From Planctomycetaceae bacterium (GTDB lineage: Bacteria > Planctomycetota > Planctomycetia > Planctomycetales > Planctomycetaceae): 64,000 nucleotides of DNA. Position 1 is the first letter of the stretch. Each line of letters begins with the position of its first letter. The DNA is taken from positions 62,001-126,000 of the forward strand of contig JAWKTX010000002.1 in NCBI GenBank assembly GCA_041398825.1, in the 5' to 3' direction. The position numbers and the translations under genes were made by a program. The notes beneath the pieces were generated by a model that saw only the letters and a program-made list of their open reading frames with translations, did not search any database and was not told the DNA's origin. Positions 36,038-45,089 of the stretch are shown one piece after another.

Positions 36038-36798
36038 CCTCTCCTGACATCGCAACGGTTCGTGACGGTCGACGGTTTGCCGTTCCGCGTAGTCGGCGGT
36101 TAACCTGGGATCTGTTGTATTTCAATCAACAGGTTCCGCTGTGTGGCCACGACAGACGAATGGATTTGACGGTCGTCGCTTCTGCCAGAGCGAAATGTTC
36201 GAAGCGAGTTTCCTGGTCGGCCATTTTCTTGAAGGCATTTGCTCTTGTTGCAGCCGACTATCCCGAACTGCGCCAGACCTGGTATCGATGGCCCTGGGCT
36301 CATATTTACCAGAACAACGCCAGCCATGGCACACTGACCGTGCAGCGAGTGGTGCATGGCGAATCGTGGTTGTTCTGGGGAATCATTGAAGCTCCGGAAA
36401 CAAAATCCCTGCTGAATATCCAGCGGCAAATTGATCAGTTCTGTCACGAACTACCGAAGGACGTGTTCCGCAACCAATGGAGACTGGCAAAGCTTCCCCT
36501 GGTTCTGCGACGAATGATCTGGTGGTGGAATCTGAACATCTCGACGCAGGGGCGAGCGAAACGATTCGGCACTTTTTTTCTTTCGACGCTGGCAGGCAGA
36601 GGCGCAGAGATTCAGGTGCCTCCGTCAATTCACACAGGCTGCCTGACTTACGGACCGCTGGATGAGAACAACCGCAGTCGCGTAACACTGGCCTACGACC
36701 ACCGTATTATGGACGGAGCCAGGGTCGCTGATATCCTGCAGACTCTGGAGGAAACACTCGTGTCAACGATCTGTGAAGAATTATTGTCAGGCATCTGA
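36034..36798 (+). CDS. Stand-alone 2-oxoacid-dehydrogenase E2-type acyltransferase domain
   Basis: TTG start at 36034 inside TTGA, overlapping the AsmA stop, with GGGAG about 8 bases upstream; 254 residues. The fold is that of the E2 catalytic (chloramphenicol-acetyltransferase-like) domain: MDLTVVASARAKCSKRVSWS, AIFLKAFALVAADYPELRQT, and at the C-terminus VTLAYDHRIMDGARVADILQ. H223 and D227-G228 form the HxxxDG catalytic motif. There is no lipoyl or E1/E3-binding domain, so this is not a normal E2 subunit. Such stand-alone proteins probably transfer an acyl group from CoA or a carrier to another substrate. Coupling to the AsmA-like lipid-transport candidate suggests envelope lipid acylation; this is inference. 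Confidence 0.85.
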   Translation: MTSPDIATVRDGRRFAVPRSRRLTWDLLYFNQQVPLCGHDRRMDLTVVASARAKCSKRVSWSAIFLKAFALVAADYPELRQTWYRWPWAHIYQNNASHGTLTVQRVVHGESWLFWGIIEAPETKSLLNIQRQIDQFCHELPKDVFRNQWRLAKLPLVLRRMIWWWNLNISTQGRAKRFGTFFLSTLAGRGAEIQVPPSIHTGCLTYGPLDENNRSRVTLAYDHRIMDGARVADILQTLEETLVSTICEELLSGI

Positions 36799-36846
36799 AG
36801 CTGCTTCACCGGCATGAAGTCAGCTGCGAGTTATTCCCTACACAAT

Positions 36847-36880
36847 CTTATTCCCACTCAATCCTTATTCCCACTCAATC
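36847..36880. repeat. 17-base tandem duplication at the guaA 3' end
   Basis: CTTATTCCCACTCAATC occurs twice without gap (36847-36863 and 36864-36880). The second copy is the end of guaA, including its TAA stop at 36865-36867 and the conserved TIEWE C-terminus; the first copy is non-coding. It looks like a slippage duplication without effect on the protein. Confidence 0.85.
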
Positions 36881-38472
36881 GTCGCTGGTGGTTTTGAACT
36901 GACATCGTAGACCACGCGATTGATGCCACGCACGGAGTTGATAATGCGTGTTGAGATTCTCTGCAGAACATCGTAGGGGAACTGATACCAGTCCGCCGTC
37001 ATGAAATCTTCGGTTCGAACGGCTCGAATGGCCGCGACATTCTCATAGGTCCGGTCGTCTCCCATAACACCCACCGACTGGACAGGCAGCAGTACGACGA
37101 ATGCCTGCTGAATCTCACGATACAGCCCGGCTGTGTGCAATTCTTCAATCAGGATCGCGTCGGCTTCCCGAATGATATCCATGCGTTCTTTGGTCACCTC
37201 GCCGAGGCACCGAACGGACAGGCCGGGCCCTGGAAATGGATGTCGCCAAACCATCACCTCGGGCAATCCGAGTTCCAGTCCCATACGACGAACCTCATCC
37301 TTGAACAAATCGCGGAGGGGTTCAATGAGTTCGAAACCCAGTTCATCGGGCAGTCCGCCGACATTATGATGCGACTTGATCGTCGCCGCGGGGCCATCCG
37401 GATTCGCGCCCGATTCGATGACATCGGGGTACAGCGTTCCCTGTGCAAGGTACTTTGCATTGGGAATTGATTTGGCTTCATCCCGGAAGACTTCGATAAA
37501 GACGCGTCCGATGATTTTTCGTTTTTGCTGAGGATCTGTGACCCCGGCCAGCTCGGATAAGAACCGTTCACTGGCATCCACAACATGCAAATCGGTCTTG
37601 AAGTGCTTCAGAAACTGTTCTTCGACCTGTCGGCGTTCGTCTTTTCGCAGCATGCCGTTATCGACAAAGATGCAGGATAGCTGCTCGCCAATCGCTTCAG
37701 AAATCAGGGCGGCAACAACAGACGAATCGACGCCGCCGGACAAACCACAGATCACGCGGTCCGTTCCCACTGTCTCGCGGATCGACTGCTTTTGCTGTTC
37801 GATCAGTGAGGTGATTTTCCAGGACCCCCTGCAGCTGCAGATATTTCGAACAAAGTTACCCAGCAGTGTCGCGCCGTATTCGGTGTGCGTGACTTCCGGA
37901 TGAAACTGCAGCCCGAATACGGGCAGAGACTTGTGCCGGACAGCAGCATTCGGACAGGTGCTTGTCGATGCAATGGGTTCGAATTCTCCCGTCAGCGTAT
38001 CGACCTGATCTCCATGACTCATCCAGGCGACAAACGTCGGTGGGAGGCCTTCGAACAGTGTTGATTCCACCGTCTGTTCACACGGTGCGCGACCAAATTC
38101 GCGGGAATGAGCCGGCAGGATTTTCCCGCCAAGCGTTTGACACATGATCTGCATACCGTAGCAGATGCCAAGCACCGGAATCCCCAAAGTGAAAATTTCC
38201 GGATCGACCTTTGGCGAATTCTCTCCGTAAACGCTGGCCGGCCCTCCTGACAGGATCAAGCCCCGGGGATTCAGTTCCCTGATTCGTTCGGCCGACAAGT
38301 CATGCCGGACGATTTGACAAAACACGTTCTGATCGCGGACCCGGCGTGCAATCAACTGGGCTGTCTGAGACCCGAAGTCGAGCACCAGAACGACATCATC
38401 CTGAACAGCATGCGAATCAGAATCGGCCTGAACAGATTGTGAGTTCAACTGATTATTAGCCACGGCACTCAT
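36865..38472 (-). CDS. guaA: GMP synthase (glutamine-hydrolysing)
   Basis: Start taken at ATG 38472 because AGG lies 8 bases upstream; ATGs at 38478 and 38493 are alternatives. The class I glutamine amidotransferase domain is at about 25-215: VLVLDFGSQTAQLIARRVRD, LGICYGMQIMCQTLGGK with the catalytic Cys, and GLQFHPEVTHTEYG with His and Glu. The ATP-pyrophosphatase domain follows: VICGLSGGVDSSVVAALISE is the PP-loop. The C-terminal dimerisation domain ends in the family's conserved PPATIEWE. The enzyme converts XMP to GMP using glutamine and ATP in the cytoplasm. About 25 extra residues precede the amidotransferase domain. The gene stands alone in this window. Confidence 0.97.
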   Translation of the reverse strand: MSAVANNQLNSQSVQADSDSHAVQDDVVLVLDFGSQTAQLIARRVRDQNVFCQIVRHDLSAERIRELNPRGLILSGGPASVYGENSPKVDPEIFTLGIPVLGICYGMQIMCQTLGGKILPAHSREFGRAPCEQTVESTLFEGLPPTFVAWMSHGDQVDTLTGEFEPIASTSTCPNAAVRHKSLPVFGLQFHPEVTHTEYGATLLGNFVRNICSCRGSWKITSLIEQQKQSIRETVGTDRVICGLSGGVDSSVVAALISEAIGEQLSCIFVDNGMLRKDERRQVEEQFLKHFKTDLHVVDASERFLSELAGVTDPQQKRKIIGRVFIEVFRDEAKSIPNAKYLAQGTLYPDVIESGANPDGPAATIKSHHNVGGLPDELGFELIEPLRDLFKDEVRRMGLELGLPEVMVWRHPFPGPGLSVRCLGEVTKERMDIIREADAILIEELHTAGLYREIQQAFVVLLPVQSVGVMGDDRTYENVAAIRAVRTEDFMTADWYQFPYDVLQRISTRIINSVRGINRVVYDVSSKPPATIEWE

Positions 38473-38765
38473 GTTCATCGCCTGGAAAATCATCGATCGA
38501 GGTCGACAAAGACTCCCTGCGGCAGACCTTAAGGAATGCGCGGCGGAGTGGAAAAACGGAGCAGCTTATCAGAAACGCGCCGAGACTCAATCGCGCGCAA
38601 CCACCCTGTTCAGAGCGATGCTTAATTTGCGATGCCCGTACCGTGCCCGTCACAAATCCGCTTCGGCGCGAATCTTCCGAACTCCAAGCGGCGCCTTGAG
38701 TTGTTGGACGCAGAGGTGCTGATCCGTGAACGACCGCCGGCCCTGTTCTGAGCTCAGGGAAATTC

Positions 38766-40199
38766 TCAGACCCACGAAGTTTCGGTGATATTGTACCGTT
38801 CCAGCAGTCGGTACAGCTTGCGTCGGTGGATTCCCAGAACCCGGGCCGCTCTGGCTTTATTGCCGTGTTCACGACGCAGAATCTCGATGATATGCGTTCG
38901 CTCCAGGTCTTCCAGCTTGACCGACGTGCTCACCGGATCTGCAGCTGTGGAGCAGCCTGATGTACCCGCCGCAGCGGTTGCGTGAATCAAAGTCGACCCT
39001 GCCGGTGAGCCGGCCAATGTTTCATGATCGATGATTTCGGATGGCAAGTCATCGATGGTGATGAGGTTATTGTCCGCCAGGATCTGAGCTCTCTCTATCG
39101 CGTTGCGCAGTTGACGTACATTGCCAGGCCAGTGATAGGCCGTCAGCATTCGACGAGCCTCGTCCGTCATCTTCCATCCCTTTGCCAGCATATGGTCGAT
39201 GAGTAAGTCGACATCTCCTTCACGTTTTCGAAGGGGTGGTAATTCGAGTGACATGACATTGATTCGATAATAGAGATCTTCTCGAAACCGACCGGCCGCG
39301 ACTTCTTCCACCAGAGTTCGATTCGTCGCCGCCAGCACTCTGACATTCACCTTGCGTTCGCGCGTCGACCCAACACGACGGATCGAGCCGTCTTCCAGAG
39401 CACGCAGCAGCTTTGGCTGAAGACTGCCGGGCAGTTCGCCGATTTCGTCGATGAAAAGTGTGCCTCCGTCGGCCACTTCAAACATTCCCGGACGATCTTC
39501 GTTTGCACCAGTGAACGCACCTTTGCGATGCCCGAAAAGTTCACTTTCGACCAGCTGCTCCGGAAGTGCGGCACAGTTGATAGTGACAAATGGTCTTGAG
39601 GCACGTTGACTCTTCTGCTGGAGTGCTCTTGCGACCAGTTCTTTTCCGGTCCCGCTTTCGCCCTGTATCAGGACCGGCTTGTCCGTGGGCGCAACGCGTT
39701 CAATCAAACGGAAAATGTCCCGCATTCGCATCGATTCGCCGATGATGCAGACCGGCGGTTGTGATCGTTCGATGATGGCTTTCAGCTGCCGATTCTCTTT
39801 GTGAATCTGCCCACGCTGCCACGCCATCAGGCAGCGATGTTCAAGCTCGTCCATCGGAAAAGGTTTGGTGAGGTAATCGCACGCGCCAAGCTTCATCGCG
39901 TTCACAGCGCTTTCGATGCTTCCCTGGCCCGTGAGGATCAGTACTTCGGTTTCGAACTGGGATGCCTTCATCCGCTCAAGCAGTTCCAGGCCCGTCAGGC
40001 CAGGCATGTTCATATCCACAATGGCGACATCAAAAAGTTTTTGTTCGCACAGTTCCAGTGCCTCCTGCCCATTCGCGGCTGAGGAGACCCGATGCCCTTT
40101 TCGCGTCATCCAGCGCGAACACGTCTCGCGGAAATCGGGATCGTCCTCAACAACCAGCAGATTCATCACTTGTGATGTGGATTGAGGTGATGCAGCCAT
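38766..40199 (-). CDS. NtrC-family sigma-54-dependent response regulator
   Basis: Start at ATG 40199 with GGGAG about 10 bases upstream; about 477 residues. The receiver domain (15-130) has NLLVVEDDPDFRE and the phosphoacceptor Asp near residue 62 in VAIVDMNMPGLTG, then LTGQG and YLTKPFPMDEL. The AAA+ domain shows Walker A GESGTGKELVARAL, the sigma-54-contacting KGAFTGANEDRPG, Walker B GGTLFIDEIGELPG, and GNVRQLRNAIERA. The Fis-type helix-turn-helix ends the protein (THIIEILRREHGNKARAARV). All residues for ATP hydrolysis and sigma-54 contact are present. Targets are not visible here. The sensor gene lies 212 bases upstream on the same strand. Confidence 0.95.
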   Translation of the reverse strand: MAASPQSTSQVMNLLVVEDDPDFRETCSRWMTRKGHRVSSAANGQEALELCEQKLFDVAIVDMNMPGLTGLELLERMKASQFETEVLILTGQGSIESAVNAMKLGACDYLTKPFPMDELEHRCLMAWQRGQIHKENRQLKAIIERSQPPVCIIGESMRMRDIFRLIERVAPTDKPVLIQGESGTGKELVARALQQKSQRASRPFVTINCAALPEQLVESELFGHRKGAFTGANEDRPGMFEVADGGTLFIDEIGELPGSLQPKLLRALEDGSIRRVGSTRERKVNVRVLAATNRTLVEEVAAGRFREDLYYRINVMSLELPPLRKREGDVDLLIDHMLAKGWKMTDEARRMLTAYHWPGNVRQLRNAIERAQILADNNLITIDDLPSEIIDHETLAGSPAGSTLIHATAAAGTSGCSTAADPVSTSVKLEDLERTHIIEILRREHGNKARAARVLGIHRRKLYRLLERYNITETSWV

Positions 40200-40411
40200 C
40201 ACAAAATACTCCCACCAGACCTTCGCGGCGGATGTCGCGAGATCGATACAGTTTTCATCTCACCCGAGAAACACGAGTTTCGCTGTGAAATGCTCACCAG
40301 CTCGACGCGGTCTCACCCCATGTGTGCACAATGGCGCGCATTGTGCGGATTCGCCCGCCGAACACGATGCTGAATCGGAATGGAATTCGGATTTTGCAAT
40401 ATGGCCGGGAA

Positions 40412-41605
40412 TTACGAGGCGACGCTGGAGCTACTGCGAACTCCGTTCCTAACCTCGTTGGCGGCGATCCGGCGGGGGAGAACCACGGAAATCACGGTGC
40501 CGCGATCCGAACCCGGGCGAGCGGAAATTTCTCCGCAGTGGGCGTCGATAATACGGCGAACGATGGCCATCCCGAGCCCCGTTCCTTTCTGCTTTGTTGT
40601 GAAGAACGGCTCAAAAATGTGCTGCGCTGCATCGCTCGTCAGCCCCGTACCATCGTCGATGAATTCGATCCGTATCGCTTCCTGCCCGTTTATCGAAACG
40701 GGGCAGCAATGAACCTGAATTGCCCCGTCACTGCCACAGGCATGGATGGCATTTTCGAGGATGTTGCGAAACACCTGCTCGATACGATGAACATCCACTT
40801 CGCAAACGGCGTCGTCGCATTCGACACTTTCCGTGAGTCTGATATCGAGAGAGGTACGAACGGCGGCGAGGTTCTCCCATTCCTTCCGCCAGATGTTACG
40901 CAGGTTGACTTCCCGAAATTCAAGATGAATGGGAGCTGCGTAGCTGCGAACTTCTTCATAAAGCCGATGAAGATCCTGTAGCGCATTTGTTGCCCGGCGT
41001 GAGAGATCCTGCAGATCTTCCTGTCCCTCAAGCTCAAGGCTCAGCATATCCAGACACGCCTGGGCACGCTGCAGAGCGTTCCGGCTTTCATGCGCAAGTC
41101 CGGTCACCATTTGACCAATCGCAGCCAGCCGCGCAGACTGGAGGAGTCGCGTTTGCGCCTGATCGAGTTCTGTCAGGTCCCTGATGATCCCGGAGAAAAA
41201 TTGTTTGTCTCCAATGTGGAACTCGGTCACAGCAAGGTGGAGCGGGAACTGCGTTCCATCTTTTCGAACCCCGGATACACGTCGACCGACTCCGATGATG
41301 GCTGCCTGGCCGGTCTCGCGATACTTTCGCAAATACCCATCATGCTCAGCACTGTGGGGAGCGGGCATTAAGATTCGTACATTGGACCCGACAAGGGCTT
41401 CCATCGGGTATCCAAACATTCGGCAGGCCGCCGGATTCACGGATTCGATGACGCCGTCTTCCCGAATGGTGATGATGGCATCAACAGCCGTCTCCATGAT
41501 GGCCGAGTATTTGGCGACCATCGAACGGTCACTATTGGCTTCGTCGATATTACTGAAACGGGCGGCTTCGTGAGGCATGATTCGGTTCTCGCATGTAAGC
41601 TTCAT
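40412..41605 (-). CDS. PAS-domain sensor histidine kinase (FixL/NtrB-like)
   Basis: About 397 residues; starts at 41605 (MKLTCENR) or 41578 (MPHEAARF) are both possible. A single PAS domain at about 35-155 has MVAKYSAIMETAVDAIITIR, IESVNPAACRMFGYPMEALV and FFSGIIRDLTELDQAQTRL, as in FixL. The histidine box is IGQMVTGLAHESRNALQRAQ, with the His in AHESRN. The ATPase domain has VFRNILENAIHAC (N box), FIDDGTGL (G1) and FEPFFTTKQKGTGLGMAIVR (F and G2). There are no membrane helices, so it senses a cytoplasmic signal. Whether the PAS domain binds haem cannot be told. It should phosphorylate the adjacent NtrC-type regulator. Confidence 0.93.
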   Translation of the reverse strand: MKLTCENRIMPHEAARFSNIDEANSDRSMVAKYSAIMETAVDAIITIREDGVIESVNPAACRMFGYPMEALVGSNVRILMPAPHSAEHDGYLRKYRETGQAAIIGVGRRVSGVRKDGTQFPLHLAVTEFHIGDKQFFSGIIRDLTELDQAQTRLLQSARLAAIGQMVTGLAHESRNALQRAQACLDMLSLELEGQEDLQDLSRRATNALQDLHRLYEEVRSYAAPIHLEFREVNLRNIWRKEWENLAAVRTSLDIRLTESVECDDAVCEVDVHRIEQVFRNILENAIHACGSDGAIQVHCCPVSINGQEAIRIEFIDDGTGLTSDAAQHIFEPFFTTKQKGTGLGMAIVRRIIDAHCGEISARPGSDRGTVISVVLPRRIAANEVRNGVRSSSSVAS

Positions 41606-42024
41606 CACACACCACACAGTCTACGTCGTGTGCCATTCCATGTCGCCCTGAGTTCACGTGACTGCAGTCAGCACGATGTGCCTGTTCCGATTTTTAGTGA
41701 GCCCGCCTGCCACGACGAACAGAAATAAGACTGCAAATGTTGCCTTCGACGCGATGGTGAACCAAATCCGGATTCGGATGGCCTTTCGACGGCAGTGGCA
41801 ACGAGTCCTCTGGTTAGGATTCTGATCTCAGCGAATCCCGGAGCCATGAATGGGAACCGCTGCGACCGAGAACGTCAAAGTTTGGGTCAGTACATCGCTC
41901 GATCAGATCAATCAAAGTCGAGCCATGAACTGGCAATCTGTTGAACACTGTCGATAGCATTCAATGGTTCAGGAATGGTCAAGACCCGGCGAACCACTCT
42001 GCTCCCGGAACAGGGATTTGAATT
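41606..42024. other. Intergenic region between divergent genes
   Basis: About 420 bases separating the sensor kinase gene (minus) and the DUF1549/1553 gene (plus). No gene or strong repeat was found; it should contain both promoters. Confidence 0.5.
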
Positions 42025-45000
42025 ATGCGACATTTGACAGCTCGGAATTGCCGCAATCCCCAAAGGACTTTGGCCATTCTTTCCACTGCCGCTCATTTTC
42101 GAATGACCCTGCCAGCGATCGTGATCCTGCTTTCGGTTTCCGGCAAAACGATTGCGGATGAAGAGTCCTTCGAACGGCACGTCAGGCCGGTCCTGGTTGA
42201 CACCTGTTTCCGTTGTCACGGAGGTGAACGCACCGCGGGCGACCTTCGAGTTGATTCGCGCGAAGCGCTCATACGCGGTGGCGACTCGGGGCCGGCATTC
42301 GTCGAATCTCCGGAGGCGGATCCAGCAACCCTCGTCAGGGACAGCCTGTTATTACAAGCGATCCGTCGGGAGCCCGACGTATCAGCAATGCCACCAGACC
42401 ACGCTTTGAGCACAGAGCAGATCGAGGCCTTTGAAGACTGGGTTTCGAAAGGCGCCAGATGGCCTCAGAAACCCATGGAATTCAGCTCCAGGGCACATTG
42501 GTCGTTTGTTCCGGTTGCAAAGCCTTCGCTCCCCGAAGAAGCCAGTGATCCGTGGTGTCAGGGAGACATTGATGCGTTTGCACTGGAACAGATCCATTCG
42601 GAGTCACAGGAGCCCATGCCGGAAGCCGACCGACGAACTCTGATTCGCCGGATTGTCTATGACGTCACCGGCCTGCCTCCGACGGTTGAACGGGTGGAAA
42701 GCTTTGTGTCCGATCCGCGTCCCACTTCAGAATTACTCGCCCAGCTTGTCGACGAACTACTGGCTTCTCCGGCGTATGGCGAGCACTGGGGGCGGCATTG
42801 GTTCGACGTTGTTCGTTACGCGGACACCGCCGGAGAAAACAGCGACCATCCCCTGCCGCATGCCTGGAAGTATCGCAATTGGGTCATCAACGCCCTGAAC
42901 AATGATTTGCCGTTCGATCAGTTTGTTCGCCGCCAGCTTGCCGGCGATATTATTGCCAGGCAGGCTGCCAGCCTTCCCGTGATTTCATCGGATGAATACG
43001 CCGACAACGTCATTGCCACTGGATATCTGGCTATTGCACGCCGCTTCGGCCACGACATCGACAAGGATATTCACCTGACGTATGAAGATGTGATCGATAA
43101 TCTGGGCAAGAATTTCCTTGGACTGACGCTGGGCTGCTGTCGCTGTCATGATCACAAGTACGATCCTGTTTCGGCCGAAGACTACTACGCGCTTTATGGC
43201 GTCTTTGCCAGCACTCGATTTGCCTTCCCGGGATGTGAGCCACATCAGCAGCCGCGTGACCTTGTTCCACTCCTGCCGGAGACGATTGCACGGAATCGCA
43301 TGGCAGAATGGGAATTGCTGAAATCACAAATGGAAACGGCATCCGCATCGCTGAATCAATCGGTAGAAAATCTGACCGTCTGTCTTACGCAATCACTCTC
43401 CAATTCGTCCACCGAAATCGCCAGCGGTGATCTTGCGGATGGCACAGCCGCGCCGCTCAGCCAGCAGCCAGTGATGCTTAAAATTGATCAGGGGCAGGCC
43501 ATCCAGATATCCGTTTTCCCCAAAGGCAACTATGGTGCTGACAGCACACGGCTTTCTCTGACGATCACGCAAACAGATTCGGCCGATCCTCAGAAACAAT
43601 GGAGCGTGGCGGATCTCATTGATGACCTGCTGATTGCCAATCCACACCCCGGCAATAAGTTGACAAAGCCCGAAGACGGCACCTGGGCGTTGCTGGATGC
43701 AACAGAGGGCATCAAACTGCTGCGTGCCCGACAACCCGCGATTGACGGTCACCCGGAACTACAGGCCTGGAACGAAAGTACTCCGTCTGTTTTTGTCAAC
43801 AGGTCCGAAGTGCCTGTCTCTGTCTGGACCACATTGCCGCCGCGAACATTCTTCGTGCATCCGGGGCCCAATGGACCAGTCAGCATTGTTTGGCTTGCGC
43901 CCTGTGACGGGACTTTTCAACTGTCGGGAGAGATTGCCGATGCTCATCCGGGCGGCGATGGGGTGGCCTGGGCAATTCGGCATATTCAGGCCCCTGAATT
44001 TGCAAATCAGCTCAGAAGGCTTGGTCAGCACATGCAGCAGCTTGATGACGTGGCTGCAAAGCTGGAGCGAGATCGCCCGGTCATTCCTGTCGCGTACGCG
44101 GTCTCCGACGGAACACCAACAGATTCTCCCATACAACTGCGCGGCAATCCGGAAGAACCTGGCGATGTTGTCGGCAGGCGATTCCCCAGAATCCTCGGAG
44201 GCATGCCACTCAGTGATTCGGCAGGAAGCGGCCGACTGGATTTGGCCGACGCAATTGTCAGCAGGAACAATCCTCTGACCGCGCGGGTGTTTGTGAATCG
44301 AGTCTGGCAGAAGTATTTCGGCGCAGGCATCGTGAAGACTCCGAACGACTTTGGCACACGCGGCGCACCTCCTTCCAATCAGGCCCTTCTGGATTATCTG
44401 GCCAGTGACTTCATGGAAAACGATTGGCGCATCAAGCGGCTGCACCGACAGATACTGCTGAGCGCTGTTTATCGACAGGCGACGAGTTCTGCAGATCACG
44501 CTGCAGCTCTGGCAGGGCATGCACGGAGACGATTGTCCGCCGAAGAGCTCAGGGACACGCTTCTGTTTGTCAGCGCAGAGCTGGACCGATCGCCGGGGCA
44601 GCAACACCCGTTTCCACCAGAATCGAGCTGGGGGTTCACTCAACACACGCCGTTTGCTGCTGAATACGAATCCAGCAGGCGGAGCGTTTATCTGATGCAA
44701 AAACGCAATCGAAGGGATCGCTTCTTCGCGCTCTTTGATGGTGCAGATCCAAACGCCTCAACGCCTGTTCGCGATGTCACCACCGCTCCGACCCAGGCGC
44801 TGTATCTGATGAATGATCCCTTCGTGCACCGGTGTTCAGAAAAGATGGCAGAACGACTGCTCAAACAACATGGCAGCGAAACCGCGTGTTTGAAGGTTGC
44901 CAGTCTGCAGCTCTATGCCAAACCTCTGAGTCCTCACCACGAGTCCGCCTGGGATCAGATGATTCAGCAGTTTCCGGCCCAGACGGATTCTGAAGTCCTG

Positions 45001-45063
45001 TCCCGGCTTGCAACGTTCATCCGCATCATGCTGGTCAGCAACGAAATGATGTTCGTGCCATGA
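42025..45063 (+). CDS. Planctomycete cytochrome protein with DUF1549 and DUF1553
   Basis: The 1012-residue protein starts at ATG 42025 (AGGGA about 9 bases upstream); ATG 42103 (MTLPAIVILLSVSG) is another possibility. The N-terminal PSCyt1 domain has the haem motif CFRCHGG at 61-67, after a signal peptide. DUF1549 follows: TLIRRIVYDVTGLPPTVERV, HWGRHWFDVVRYADTAGENS, and a second CxxCH in LGCCRCHDHKYDPVSAEDYY. The C-terminal DUF1553 has SRNNPLTARVFVNRVWQKYF, GAGIVKTPNDFGTRGAPPSN and TTAPTQALYLMNDPF. These large secreted proteins are abundant in planctomycetes and are usually paired in one transcript with a DUF1501 protein. Here the DUF1501 gene is convergent instead. The electron-transfer role is presumed. 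Confidence 0.93.
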   Translation: MRHLTARNCRNPQRTLAILSTAAHFRMTLPAIVILLSVSGKTIADEESFERHVRPVLVDTCFRCHGGERTAGDLRVDSREALIRGGDSGPAFVESPEADPATLVRDSLLLQAIRREPDVSAMPPDHALSTEQIEAFEDWVSKGARWPQKPMEFSSRAHWSFVPVAKPSLPEEASDPWCQGDIDAFALEQIHSESQEPMPEADRRTLIRRIVYDVTGLPPTVERVESFVSDPRPTSELLAQLVDELLASPAYGEHWGRHWFDVVRYADTAGENSDHPLPHAWKYRNWVINALNNDLPFDQFVRRQLAGDIIARQAASLPVISSDEYADNVIATGYLAIARRFGHDIDKDIHLTYEDVIDNLGKNFLGLTLGCCRCHDHKYDPVSAEDYYALYGVFASTRFAFPGCEPHQQPRDLVPLLPETIARNRMAEWELLKSQMETASASLNQSVENLTVCLTQSLSNSSTEIASGDLADGTAAPLSQQPVMLKIDQGQAIQISVFPKGNYGADSTRLSLTITQTDSADPQKQWSVADLIDDLLIANPHPGNKLTKPEDGTWALLDATEGIKLLRARQPAIDGHPELQAWNESTPSVFVNRSEVPVSVWTTLPPRTFFVHPGPNGPVSIVWLAPCDGTFQLSGEIADAHPGGDGVAWAIRHIQAPEFANQLRRLGQHMQQLDDVAAKLERDRPVIPVAYAVSDGTPTDSPIQLRGNPEEPGDVVGRRFPRILGGMPLSDSAGSGRLDLADAIVSRNNPLTARVFVNRVWQKYFGAGIVKTPNDFGTRGAPPSNQALLDYLASDFMENDWRIKRLHRQILLSAVYRQATSSADHAAALAGHARRRLSAEELRDTLLFVSAELDRSPGQQHPFPPESSWGFTQHTPFAAEYESSRRSVYLMQKRNRRDRFFALFDGADPNASTPVRDVTTAPTQALYLMNDPFVHRCSEKMAERLLKQHGSETACLKVASLQLYAKPLSPHHESAWDQMIQQFPAQTDSEVLSRLATFIRIMLVSNEMMFVP

Positions 45064-45089
45064 TCAGTCGGCGGTTGCTGAGCACCAGA

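Noticed and set aside
43759..44700. 313-residue ORF antisense to the DUF1549/1553 gene
   Set aside because: Cys/Arg/Ser-rich shadow with no domain, fully inside a conserved gene.
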